Assembly (NCBI GenBank): GCA_028873575.1
Contig: JAGWHY010000002.1
Coordinates: forward strand, 62,001-126,000
Direction of reading: 5' to 3'
DNA from: Acidobacteriota bacterium
GTDB taxonomy: Bacteria; Actinomycetota; Acidimicrobiia; Acidimicrobiales; RAAP-2
Length of the DNA stretch: 64,000 bases
The notes under the pieces are model-generated. The model did not search any database and was not told the DNA's origin. It worked only from the letters and a program-made list of their open reading frames with translations. Made by a program: the position numbers and the translations under genes. Positions 33,558 to 42,147 of this stretch are shown piece by piece; position 1 is the stretch's first letter, and every line of letters begins with the position of its first letter.

Positions 33558-33584
33558 GTGTCACGAAGTGGGGGAAAGTGGTGA
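33536..33584 (+). promoter_or_regulatory. MraZ operator: five repeats at 10-bp period
   Basis: CTGTGG (33536), AAGTGG (33546), ATGTGT (33556), AAGTGG (33566) and AAGTGG (33576) recur every 10 bp. MraZ is known to bind short TGGG/GTGG-type direct repeats of this spacing upstream of its own gene. The third unit is the weakest and overlaps the -10. Confidence 0.75.
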
Positions 33585-33602
33585 ACCCGCGGGAGGGCGT
33601 GC

Positions 33603-34025
33603 ATGCTTGGCTTCGTTGGTCAGTTTCAGCACTCGCTGGACGCCAAGGGTCGACTCATCTTGCCCGCGAAGTTCCGCGGAGAGTTCGAACGCGGCGGTCA
33701 CCTGAGCCCGAATACCGAGGGGTGCGTCGCGCTGTGGACGCCGGGGGAGTTTTCGCGTCAGATGGACGAACGACTCCAGCAGGCGCGGCTCGGTGGGGGC
33801 CGCGAGCGTCAACAGGTCCGCTACTGGTCCGCCAATTCCTCCGACGTTGAGTTCGATCGTCAAGGACGCTTCGCGTTGCCGAGTGCCATTCGCGACTACG
33901 GACGACTCCAGGGCGAAGTTCTGATTGTGGGCGCTATTGACCACGTCGAACTATGGGATCCCGCGATCTACGACCAACAGGTCAACGCCGCCGAAGAAAT
34001 CTTTCGACGGGGTGAGTTCGAGTGA
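33603..34025 (+). CDS. mraZ: Transcriptional regulator MraZ
   Basis: 140 residues with two SpoVT/AbrB-like halves: FVGQFQHSLDAKGRLILPAKFRGEF at the N-terminus and VEFDRQGRFALPSAIRDYG in the second half, each with the D-x-x-G-R-x-x-L/P pattern. MraZ forms a ring and represses its own operon. Five operator repeats lie just upstream. GGGAGG lies six bases before the ATG. It is the first gene of the division and wall cluster. Confidence 0.95.
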   Translation: MLGFVGQFQHSLDAKGRLILPAKFRGEFERGGHLSPNTEGCVALWTPGEFSRQMDERLQQARLGGGRERQQVRYWSANSSDVEFDRQGRFALPSAIRDYGRLQGEVLIVGAIDHVELWDPAIYDQQVNAAEEIFRRGEFE

Positions 34026-34135
34026 AAGGTGTTCAACAGTTTCGGCCGCGGACCACGCGCAGCCTGGCAATCGTTCCGACGTGTGGAGAATCCTCCTCCG
34101 CCCTCTCCAACGTTGTAGCGATTGAAAGGCTGCGG

Positions 34136-35077
34136 ATGGCCCAAGACCACTATCACCAACCCGTGCTCCTCGACGAGATCGTGGCGCTCTTCGCCGACCA
34201 ACCGGCCGGCGTGATCGTTGACGCCACGGTGGGTGGGGGCGGGCACGCCAGCGCCATTCTGAGCGCAGCGCCCCAGTTGCGACTACTCGGTATCGACCGT
34301 GACCCTGAGGCGCGCGCGCACGCCCGCGCGCGACTCGACGCCTTCGCCGGCCGTGCGCTGGTCGTTGAGGGCACGTTCGGTCAGTTGGGAACGGTCGTGC
34401 GCGAGCACGACGCCTTCGTGGGCACCGACGCGCTAGTGGGCGTGCTCATGGACCTCGGAGTCTCCTCGCACCAATTCGACGAAGGTGATCGAGGTTTTTC
34501 CTTCCGTTCCGACGCGCCTTTGGACATGCGGATGGATCCGACGAGTGGACTCACGGCCGCGGAGTTGCTCACCACGATTAATCAGCATGAACTGGTGCGT
34601 ATTCTTCGCGCGAGTGGCGAGGCGCGCTTCGCGAACGCCATCGCCAAGTCGCTGATCGAGACCCAGCCCCGCACGACCTTTGAACTGACCGCCGCCGTCG
34701 AACGAGCCGTCCCCCCGGCCGCTCGGCGCCGTGGTCACGTCGCGACGCGCGTCTTTCAAGCGCTGCGCATCACGGTCAATGATGAAGAGGGCCAGCTCGA
34801 CCTCGGCCTGGCCTCGGCCATCGACGAACTCGCGGTTGGGGGCGTACTCGCGGTCATTTCCTATCACTCAGGCGAAGATCGCGCCGTGAAGGCCTACCTC
34901 GCCGACCAGGCGAAGGGCGGCTGCACGTGTCCACCCATGCTCGAATGCGTCTGCGGCGCGACGCCACGCGTGGAGGTCTTCAAGGCGAGCGCGCGTCTCG
35001 CGAGTTCTGAGGAAGTGACGCACAATCCGCGCGCACGTTCCGCGCGTCTTCGCGGCGCCCGAAAGGTAGCGCCGTGA
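34136..35077 (+). CDS. rsmH: 16S rRNA m4C1402 methyltransferase
   Basis: 313 residues from this start. RsmH N4-methylates C1402 in the ribosome decoding centre. HQPVLLDEIVALF at the start, IVDATVGGGGHASAIL for SAM binding, MDLGVSSHQFDEGDRGFSF and the C-terminal ISYHSGEDRAVK and NPRARSARLR blocks are diagnostic. ATG at 34136 is preferred: GAAAGG precedes it by six bases and the family begins there. A GTG at 34022 overlapping the mraZ stop would add 38 residues with no family resemblance. Confidence 0.93.
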   Translation: MAQDHYHQPVLLDEIVALFADQPAGVIVDATVGGGGHASAILSAAPQLRLLGIDRDPEARAHARARLDAFAGRALVVEGTFGQLGTVVREHDAFVGTDALVGVLMDLGVSSHQFDEGDRGFSFRSDAPLDMRMDPTSGLTAAELLTTINQHELVRILRASGEARFANAIAKSLIETQPRTTFELTAAVERAVPPAARRRGHVATRVFQALRITVNDEEGQLDLGLASAIDELAVGGVLAVISYHSGEDRAVKAYLADQAKGGCTCPPMLECVCGATPRVEVFKASARLASSEEVTHNPRARSARLRGARKVAP

Positions 35078-35511
35078 GCGTCATCAGTTTTCCGCGTCGC
35101 GTTGACACCCGTCGAAGCCGTCGACCCATCGCCACGACGCGGCCCGCGTCACGTCGCGCGCCGGCCCAGGAGCGTCAGCGCTGGCGCGCCGCGACCAGTT
35201 CACGCCGCGCGATCGTTGTGGTGGGCGTCGCGTTGGTCATATCTCTAGGCGGCAGCATGTACGTGGCGAATCGCCAGATTGAGATTCACGCGCTCCAGAA
35301 CCAACTGCTGCAAGAGCAGTCGAACTACGCCGAACAGGTTGGTTCGCTGACGAATCTCTCCGCGCCGAGCCAAATCGCGACGCGCGCAGGCGCGCTCCAC
35401 CTCGTCGGTCCCGTCTCGGTGACGCAGATTCCTACGACCTCATTGACCACGCCGCTGCCTCTCCCAAAATTTAACGGGTACGCCACGTCGACGTCACGGA
35501 CGATTCGGTGA
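35074..35511 (+). CDS. ftsL: FtsL-like septum membrane protein
   Basis: 145 residues. A basic, Arg-rich cytoplasmic tail (about 1-45) leads to one membrane span (about 47-66), then a coiled-coil-like stretch IEIHALQNQLLQEQSNYAEQVGSL. This layout and its place between rsmH and ftsI identify it as FtsL, which links FtsQ and the FtsW-FtsI synthase. Sequence similarity in this family is low, so the call rests on topology and position. The GTG start overlaps the rsmH stop. Confidence 0.78.
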   Translation: MSVISFPRRVDTRRSRRPIATTRPASRRAPAQERQRWRAATSSRRAIVVVGVALVISLGGSMYVANRQIEIHALQNQLLQEQSNYAEQVGSLTNLSAPSQIATRAGALHLVGPVSVTQIPTTSLTTPLPLPKFNGYATSTSRTIR

Positions 35512-37343
35512 GCTCTCACGGCACGTCGACCCACGCTCGCGCAACGGCTCGTCCCCGAGTTCACGCAGTCGCGCCACAGGGTCAGCGACGGCTTCGTCTC
35601 CTGCGCGCGCTCCTGGCGCTCGGTTTTTGCGCGCTGGGCGTTCGACTGTTCTTCCTGCAGATTGTCAATCACGCGCACTACGCCCGACTCTCCGTCGCGC
35701 AGGTTCGCGTCGACCTAACGACCACCGCCTTACGAGGTGGCATCTACGACCGGCACGGTCAGATACTCGCGGTCTCGCGCCCGACGTCGTTAGTCATCGC
35801 CGACGACTTCCAGATTTCGAATCCGATGAAAGAAGCCCAAGCACTCTCGCCGCTGGTGAAGGTACCGGTCACGAAACTGACGGCGCTGTTGTCGGAAAAG
35901 AACGGCTACGTCATTTTGAACGGTCAGCTCGACTTGAACGACGGGCGAAAGATCGCCGCTTTGATGTTTCCCGGCGTCGTCGTGCAGGATTCGAGCGTGC
36001 GCACCTACCCTGACGGGACGCTCGGCACGTCGCTACTCGGCGGAACCAACGCGACGGGCGCGGGGTCGGCCGGTCTCGAGTACGAGTACAACAAGATCTT
36101 GGCCGGACAAACGGGTGTAACGCGCGCCTTTGTTTCCTCGACGGGGGTCAACCTCCCGGCGTCCTCGTCGACCGTTATTCGAAAGGCGGAGCCGGGGGTC
36201 GGCCTCGAACTCTCCCTTGACGCGTCTCTGCAGTACGTCACGGAACGCACCCTGGCGCAAGACCTCAAGCAGTTCAACGCTCTCACCGGCGTCGCCGTCG
36301 TGATGGACGTCAAGACCGGCGAAATCCTGTCCGACGCGTCGCTGGTCAATACCAAGACGAAGGCCGGTGTTCTCGGGCCCATCCCCGCGTGGGGTCGTAG
36401 CGTCGGGGTTCCGGGAATTGAACAGACGATTAACGATCTGGCGTTTTCACAGGCCTACGAGCCGGGTTCCGTCTTCAAAGTAGTGACCTTCTCCGCGGCT
36501 CTCCAACAAGGATCAATTACGCCGTCGACGGTCTTCGCCGTACCGAACTCGGTCGTGGTGGGTAGCCGTTACTTCCACGACGCGGAAAATCACGGTCTCG
36601 AGCACTTAACCGCGACGCAAGTGCTCGCGCAGTCGTCCAACATTGGCACGTACTTGATCGGCAAGCGCGTCGGTGAGGCTGGGCTGTTGGCGCAGGTGGA
36701 GCGACTTGGTTTTGGTTCGACGACGTCGGTGGGTTATCCGGGGGAGACCGCTGGACTTTTGGTGAACGCGTCGAACTGGTACGCGAGCGACCAGGTCGCG
36801 CTGCCCATCGGTCAGGTCGACGCGGTGCCCGCCATTCAAGTACTCGACGCCTATAACGCCATCGCGAACGGCGGCGTCTTCGTGGAACCGAAGGTCGTGC
36901 GTGGCTTCGTCTACCCCAACGGCACCGTCCGAGGCACCCCGGCGAGTACGACGCGACGCGTCCTATCACCCGCGGTTGACCAAACCATGATCAAGATGCT
37001 CGAGCAGGTGGTGCTCGCGGGTACCGGAACCCACGCGATTATTCCCGGCTACGCCGTCGCGGGCAAGACGGGCACCGCCACCATTCCGTACCCGGGTCGC
37101 GCCGCGTTGTTGACGGGCAACTACAACGCGAGTTTCGTCGGCTTCGCGCCGGCGAATAATCCGGTGCTGTCAATGATCGTCGTCGTGGAGCGACCGACGA
37201 CGGACATTTTTGGTGGTGACGTGGCGGCGCCCGTCTTTCAACAGGTCATGTCCTACGCCCTTCACCACTACGGCATCCCCTCGACCGGTACCATGCAGCA
37301 TCCCTTAAAGGGTGGTGCCTCCATTGCGTCGGACGTGACGTGA
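35508..37343 (+). CDS. ftsI: Septal penicillin-binding protein FtsI (class B transpeptidase)
   Basis: 611 residues. An N-terminal membrane span (about 31-52) is followed by the dimerisation domain (GGIYDRHGQILAVS) and the transpeptidase domain with Ser321-x-x-Lys324 (SVFK), Ser376-Ser-Asn378 and Lys520-Thr-Gly. It crosslinks septal peptidoglycan with FtsW. No PASTA domains follow the transpeptidase domain. The start overlaps the ftsL-like gene, and the stop overlaps murE (GTGATG). Confidence 0.95.
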   Translation: MSSHGTSTHARATARPRVHAVAPQGQRRLRLLRALLALGFCALGVRLFFLQIVNHAHYARLSVAQVRVDLTTTALRGGIYDRHGQILAVSRPTSLVIADDFQISNPMKEAQALSPLVKVPVTKLTALLSEKNGYVILNGQLDLNDGRKIAALMFPGVVVQDSSVRTYPDGTLGTSLLGGTNATGAGSAGLEYEYNKILAGQTGVTRAFVSSTGVNLPASSSTVIRKAEPGVGLELSLDASLQYVTERTLAQDLKQFNALTGVAVVMDVKTGEILSDASLVNTKTKAGVLGPIPAWGRSVGVPGIEQTINDLAFSQAYEPGSVFKVVTFSAALQQGSITPSTVFAVPNSVVVGSRYFHDAENHGLEHLTATQVLAQSSNIGTYLIGKRVGEAGLLAQVERLGFGSTTSVGYPGETAGLLVNASNWYASDQVALPIGQVDAVPAIQVLDAYNAIANGGVFVEPKVVRGFVYPNGTVRGTPASTTRRVLSPAVDQTMIKMLEQVVLAGTGTHAIIPGYAVAGKTGTATIPYPGRAALLTGNYNASFVGFAPANNPVLSMIVVVERPTTDIFGGDVAAPVFQQVMSYALHHYGIPSTGTMQHPLKGGASIASDVT

Positions 37344-38740
37344 TGCAGCTCGGCGATCTCCTCGACGACTGCACGTTGAACGTGGCGACGTCGAGTATCG
37401 AAATTTCTAACGTCCAGATTGACTCGCGCCGCTGTGACGAGGGCTCCCTCTTCGTAGCGCTGCCCGGCGCGACGCGCGACGGTCTTGACTACGCGCTCGA
37501 CGCCGTGGCGCACGGCGCCCGTTGCGTCGTGGCGAGCGCTCCCGCCGACGTGGGCGTGCCGGTGGTGACGGTTCCTGGGTCGCAGCTGCACGCACTCTTG
37601 ACGCACGTTTCCGCGAGCATCGTGGGGCATCCGGAAACGAAAACTCGACTGGTCGGGGTGACGGGAACCAACGGCAAGACCAGCGTTACGACCATGGTCG
37701 CGCAGCTGGCGCGATCGCTCTCGTGGAACGCCGCCACGATTGGCACACTTACTAATGAGCGCACGACGCCGGCGCCACCGGAACTCTTCCGCACGCTCGC
37801 GCAACTCGTCGAAAATTTTGATCCCGCCAAACGCCACGCGCTCGTGGCCCTGGAAGTGTCAAGCCACGCGCTCGATCAGCGGCGCGTCGAGGGCTTGCGC
37901 TTCCAAGTCGTGGCCTTCACGAATCTCAGTCACGACCACCTCGACTACCACGGGTCGATGGAGCGGTACTTCGCCGCGAAGGCGTCACTCTTTCACGCCG
38001 AATTCGCCCAACGATGCGTGATTTGGGTTGACGACGAGTACGGGGCTCGCCTCGCCGCGATGACGGAACTTCCCGTCACGCCCGTGTCACGCCGCGACGC
38101 GCGCGACGTCGCCCTGACGTTGACGGGCACGACCTTTTTTTGGCGTGACCATCTCGTCAACACCTCGCTGCTCGGCTCCTACAACGTGGACAACGCCCTC
38201 GTCGCGATGTCCATCATGAGTGCGTTAGGTGCCGACGACGCGCAGGTGGCCCACGCGATGGGCGACGTCCATCCCGTGGACGGTCGCTTTGATGTACTCC
38301 GGGGCGGCACCGTGACGGTAATCGTGGACTACGCGCATACGCCCGAAGGACTGCGTCGTCTCCTGGAAGATGTGCGATCGCTGGCGCCGACGAGCCGCGT
38401 TTTGACCGTCTTTGGTTGCGGCGGTGACCGTGACCGTACGAAGCGCCCGGAAATGGGCGCCGTGGCCTCACTCTTTTCTGACGTTACCGTCGTGACCTCA
38501 GATAACCCTCGTTCCGAGTCGCCAGATGCCATCATTGATGACGTACTTGAAGGAGTGCTCGAAGGTCGTGACGTGCGGCGCGAACGGGATCGACGTCGGG
38601 CAATTCAACTCGCGATCGACGCGGCGCTCGCGGGTGACGTGGTCGTTATCGCGGGCAAGGGTCACGAGACGACCCAGACGATTGGCCAGTTGAGTACGCC
38701 CTTTGATGATCGAGTCGTGGCGCAGGAGTTTTTAAAGTGA
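37340..38740 (+). CDS. murE: UDP-MurNAc-tripeptide synthetase MurE
   Basis: 466 residues, Mur ligase. ATP loop GTNGKTS is at 109-115, followed by LEVSSHALDQRRV and FTNLSHDHLDYHG. The amino-acid motif is DNPR (388-391), which in characterised enzymes selects meso-diaminopimelate, so the wall is probably of the DAP type. GTG at 37340 or the ATG just after it may be used. It is followed after only seven bases by mraY; the expected murF is absent from this position. Confidence 0.95.
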   Translation: MMQLGDLLDDCTLNVATSSIEISNVQIDSRRCDEGSLFVALPGATRDGLDYALDAVAHGARCVVASAPADVGVPVVTVPGSQLHALLTHVSASIVGHPETKTRLVGVTGTNGKTSVTTMVAQLARSLSWNAATIGTLTNERTTPAPPELFRTLAQLVENFDPAKRHALVALEVSSHALDQRRVEGLRFQVVAFTNLSHDHLDYHGSMERYFAAKASLFHAEFAQRCVIWVDDEYGARLAAMTELPVTPVSRRDARDVALTLTGTTFFWRDHLVNTSLLGSYNVDNALVAMSIMSALGADDAQVAHAMGDVHPVDGRFDVLRGGTVTVIVDYAHTPEGLRRLLEDVRSLAPTSRVLTVFGCGGDRDRTKRPEMGAVASLFSDVTVVTSDNPRSESPDAIIDDVLEGVLEGRDVRRERDRRRAIQLAIDAALAGDVVVIAGKGHETTQTIGQLSTPFDDRVVAQEFLK

Positions 38741-38747
38741 CGTTCTT

Positions 38748-39782
38748 ATGTTGAGTCTGATGGAAGCCGGCGGCGTCGGATTCCTGTTCGCGCTGCTCGT
38801 CACGCCCTTGTGGATTCGTTACCTTCGCCGCCACTCCTACGGCCAGCAGATCCGCGAAGACGGACCCTCAACGCACTTACACAAGGCCGGTACGCCCACG
38901 ATGGGCGGCGTCGTTATCATGCTCGGCGCGCTCTTGGGCTATCTCATGGGCCACGTCGGCACGTCAATCACCATTACGCGCGCGGGGGTCCTCGCGATGT
39001 CGGTGACGCTCGCCTCAGGTTTACTTGGATTCGTTGATGATCTACTGGCGATTCGCAATGCTCGCAACCTTGGACTGAACAAGCGAGGAAAATTCGCGGG
39101 CCAATTCGCGATCGCGGCGGCGTTCGCGATTTTGGGGATCGATTGGGTCCACACGTCGACGCGGCTCTCCTTTACTCGTTTGAGCTTGCCCGGTTGGAAC
39201 CTGACGGCGAGCGGCTGGATGGTTTTGGCGGTGTTTGTCGTTATCGCCACGTCGAACGCCGTCAATCTGACGGACGGACTCGACGGGCTCGCCGCGGGTT
39301 CGGCGACCTTTTGCTTTGGCGTGTTGTCGATAATTGGCTACTGGCAGTTTCGTCACTATTCGATCTACCAACTGCACGCGGCCCTGGATCTCGGGCTGGT
39401 GGCGGTGGCGCTCGTGGGGGCATGTCTCGGTTTTCTCTGGTGGAACGCGGCCCCGGCCAAAATCATTATGGGCGACACTGGTTCACTGGCCATTGGCTCC
39501 GCGCTGGCGGCGGTGTCGTTGTTGATGAACCTCGACTTACTACTCGTGGTCATTGGTGGACTCTTCGTGGCCGAAACGTCGTCCGTTATCTTGCAAGTGC
39601 TGAGCTTTCGCCTTTTTGGGCGACGCATTTTTCGCATGGCGCCGTTCCATCACCATTTTGAACTTCGCGGGTGGCCCGAAACGACCGTCATTATCCGATT
39701 CTGGATTCTGGCGGGGCTGTTGGCGGCGCTGGGACTGGGCATCTTCTACGGCGACTTTTTGAAGATCGCGAAGGTCGTTTAA
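38748..39782 (+). CDS. mraY: Phospho-MurNAc-pentapeptide translocase MraY
   Basis: 344 residues with ten hydrophobic spans. MraY moves the pentapeptide precursor onto undecaprenyl phosphate, giving lipid I. The active-site aspartates are in GFVDDLLAI and NLTDGLDGLAAG, and the FHHHFELRGWPE loop is diagnostic. TPTMGG in the first loop is also present. ATG at 38748; no strong ribosome-binding site, so it may depend on coupling to murE. Its stop overlaps the ftsW ATG by one base (TAATG), leaving no room for murD. Confidence 0.95.
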   Translation: MLSLMEAGGVGFLFALLVTPLWIRYLRRHSYGQQIREDGPSTHLHKAGTPTMGGVVIMLGALLGYLMGHVGTSITITRAGVLAMSVTLASGLLGFVDDLLAIRNARNLGLNKRGKFAGQFAIAAAFAILGIDWVHTSTRLSFTRLSLPGWNLTASGWMVLAVFVVIATSNAVNLTDGLDGLAAGSATFCFGVLSIIGYWQFRHYSIYQLHAALDLGLVAVALVGACLGFLWWNAAPAKIIMGDTGSLAIGSALAAVSLLMNLDLLLVVIGGLFVAETSSVILQVLSFRLFGRRIFRMAPFHHHFELRGWPETTVIIRFWILAGLLAALGLGIFYGDFLKIAKVV

Positions 39783-41035
39783 TGGCGACGACGCGTGAGG
39801 CACGGGGGCTCTTTCACGCCTTTCCGCGCGGCAACGTGCAGGGCCGCGCGCTACTTATCGTCACGGGCCTCCTGGTCGCGCTCGGTACGGTGGCCGTGGC
39901 TTCCGCGAGCGAGGGTCAGTCCGCGGCGAACGGCGCGTCCTCGTTTTCCATCATCGTTCACGATCTCGCTTACTTAACCCTCGGGATGTTCGCCTTCTAC
40001 GTGGCCGCCCGCGTGCGACTCGAACGCCTGGTGCACCGCGCGCCGGCCCTCATTGTGTCGGGGCTGGCCATGTTGGCGGCGGTGATGGTGGTGGGCGTGA
40101 GCGCGAACGGTGGCAAGCGTTGGCTGAACCTGCACCTGATCTTCCTGCAGCCCTCGGAGCTCTTTAAGTTGTTCACCGTGTTGTTTCTCGCGTGGCTGGT
40201 GCAGCATCACCACGACGAACTCAATAATTGGCGCCAATTGGCCGTCTGGACCGTGCCGGTCTGGCTGGGCGCGGGACTCATCGTTCTCGAGCCCGATATT
40301 GGGACGTCGTCGGTTGTGCTCATCATCGCCGTTTCGATACTGGCCGTCGCGGGGCTTTCGCGGTACCTTCTCACGCGCGTGATTGGTCTCGGCGTGATCG
40401 CCATGGTGGGCTACATGTTCGCCAAGCCGTACTCGGCCCGACGCTTTTTCTCCTTCCTGCACCCCAACAGTGACCTGCAGGGCGCCGGCTATCAACTCTT
40501 GCAGTCGCGCATTGGTCTGGGTTCAGGTGGCCTGACGGGACTGGGGCTCGGACACAGCCGAGCGAAGTGGGGGATTCTCCCTAATCCGCACACCGACTTC
40601 ATCTTCACCATCTTTGGTGAGGAGCTGGGATTCATCGGCGCGATGGTGGTGCTCGCGCTGTTCGTCGCGTTCCTCTTCGCGGCCCTCGCCATCGCCCGAC
40701 GTTGCAGCAATCAGGTGTACCGACTCGTCGCGGTCGGCATTGCCACCTGGATCACCGTGGAGGCGCTCATCAACGTGGCCTCCGTCGTGGGGTGGTGGGC
40801 CGTCACGGGCATTCCCTTGCCCTTCTTTTCCTACGGCGGAACCGCCCTCATCAGTGAACTCGCGGCGGTGGGCCTGCTCTACAACGTGGCGCACGATCAA
40901 AGCCGGAGTTCGGATCTGACGATTCGCGAGTATCGACTGACTAATTTTCGCGAAACCATTGAACGGCCGCGAACTCGTCCACGGGTCGCGAGCCACCCCT
41001 ACGCGCCGCCGCGGCCCACTCGCCGGGAGTACTAA
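39782..41035 (+). CDS. ftsW: Septal glycosyltransferase FtsW (SEDS family)
   Basis: 417 residues with ten predicted spans. Polymerises lipid II at the septum with FtsI. NGGKRWLNLHLIFLQPSELFKL, the QGAGYQLLQSRIGLGSGGLTGLGLGHS loop, PNPHTDFIFTIFGEELGFIG and PLPFFSYGGTALISELAAVGLL are the SEDS signatures. The start at 39782 overlaps the mraY stop; longer readings run into mraY in another frame. It ends with a basic tail of about 50 residues. Confidence 0.95.
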   Translation: MATTREARGLFHAFPRGNVQGRALLIVTGLLVALGTVAVASASEGQSAANGASSFSIIVHDLAYLTLGMFAFYVAARVRLERLVHRAPALIVSGLAMLAAVMVVGVSANGGKRWLNLHLIFLQPSELFKLFTVLFLAWLVQHHHDELNNWRQLAVWTVPVWLGAGLIVLEPDIGTSSVVLIIAVSILAVAGLSRYLLTRVIGLGVIAMVGYMFAKPYSARRFFSFLHPNSDLQGAGYQLLQSRIGLGSGGLTGLGLGHSRAKWGILPNPHTDFIFTIFGEELGFIGAMVVLALFVAFLFAALAIARRCSNQVYRLVAVGIATWITVEALINVASVVGWWAVTGIPLPFFSYGGTALISELAAVGLLYNVAHDQSRSSDLTIREYRLTNFRETIERPRTRPRVASHPYAPPRPTRREY

Positions 41036-42147
41036 TGGCGCGAACCGTCGTCATTACCGGCGGCGGCACCGGAGGGCACGTCTTTCCGATGCAGGCAATC
41101 GCGGAGCAGCTCGAAGCGCGTGGGTGGTCGCCCGACGAGTTGCGCTTCGTCGGCAGCGAGCACGGTCAAGATCGTCGGCTCCTCGGCGGTGGCGCTGTTC
41201 CGCTCACCACGTTGCCGGGACGAGGTCTTCGCCGGTCACGTCGCCCCCGCGACGTGGTGGCGAACGCGCGCGCCGCGGTTGGCTTAGTCGTGGGCCTGGT
41301 GCGCGCGACGGTGTGTATCCGCAAATGGCGTCCTGCCGCGGTCGTTTCCGTCGGCGGGTACGCGTCCTTCGCCGTTGACACGGCGGCCGTGTGCTGGCGC
41401 GTGCCGTTGATTCTGGTCAACTTTGACGCGGTCCCCGGCGCGGTGCATCGTCTGTTCGCGCGCTTCGCCGCCGCCACGTGCGTCGCGTTCGGCGAGGACG
41501 GTTCCGGGGTGCGCGTCACGGGCACGCCGCTTCGGGCCTCGATTGAAGCGGTCGCGCGTGACGACGCGTCACGCGCAGTCGCGAAGTCGCACTGCACGCC
41601 TCCTATCGAGGAGGAGCGTTGGGTCGTCGTGGTGATGACCGGCTCACTCGGATCACTGCGGGTCAATCGAGCCGTCAGCGATCTCGCGCGGCGTTGGTCA
41701 GCGCGCACGGACGTGACGTTGTGGCACGTCACGGGTCGCCGCGACTTCGACGAGGTCCGCGCGGCGACGCCCAAACTCGAGGGGCTCGACTACCGCGTCG
41801 AAGCCTTCGCGGATATGTCGATCCTGTGGGCGGTCGCTGATCTCGCGGTGTGTCGAGCCGGGGCTATTACGGTCGGTGAATTGACGACGCTCGCGATTCC
41901 CTCGGTGTTGGTCCCGTTGCCGGGCGCGCCCGGCGATCATCAAGCACACAACGCACGGCGGATGAGTGACGTCGGCGCCGCGGTGGTGTTACCCGACGAG
42001 CGCTGCACGGGCGAGGCGCTGGCCGACTGTCTCGAACCTTTGATGGATCGCGCCCGCGTCGCGGCGATGAGTGCGGCGGCGGCGACGCTCGCTCGCCCGC
42101 ACGCCGCGGCCGCGATTGCCCGCGTCGTCGCGGACGTGGTGTCGTGA
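41035..42147 (+). CDS. murG: UDP-GlcNAc:lipid I N-acetylglucosaminyltransferase MurG
   Basis: 370 residues, GT-B fold. It makes lipid II from lipid I. The N-terminal ITGGGTGGHVFPMQAIAEQL binds lipid I/phosphate, and the C-terminal ADLAVCRAGAITVGELTTLAIPSVLVPLP with the following DHQAHNARR binds UDP-GlcNAc. The ATG overlaps the ftsW stop by one base (TAATG), and the stop overlaps murC (GTGA). Confidence 0.95.
   Translation: MARTVVITGGGTGGHVFPMQAIAEQLEARGWSPDELRFVGSEHGQDRRLLGGGAVPLTTLPGRGLRRSRRPRDVVANARAAVGLVVGLVRATVCIRKWRPAAVVSVGGYASFAVDTAAVCWRVPLILVNFDAVPGAVHRLFARFAAATCVAFGEDGSGVRVTGTPLRASIEAVARDDASRAVAKSHCTPPIEEERWVVVVMTGSLGSLRVNRAVSDLARRWSARTDVTLWHVTGRRDFDEVRAATPKLEGLDYRVEAFADMSILWAVADLAVCRAGAITVGELTTLAIPSVLVPLPGAPGDHQAHNARRMSDVGAAVVLPDERCTGEALADCLEPLMDRARVAAMSAAAATLARPHAAAAIARVVADVVS

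Noticed and set aside
34022..34135. 38-residue N-terminal extension of RsmH from a GTG overlapping the mraZ stop
   Set aside because: The extension has no resemblance to the family, and the ATG at 34136 has its own GAAAGG at good spacing.
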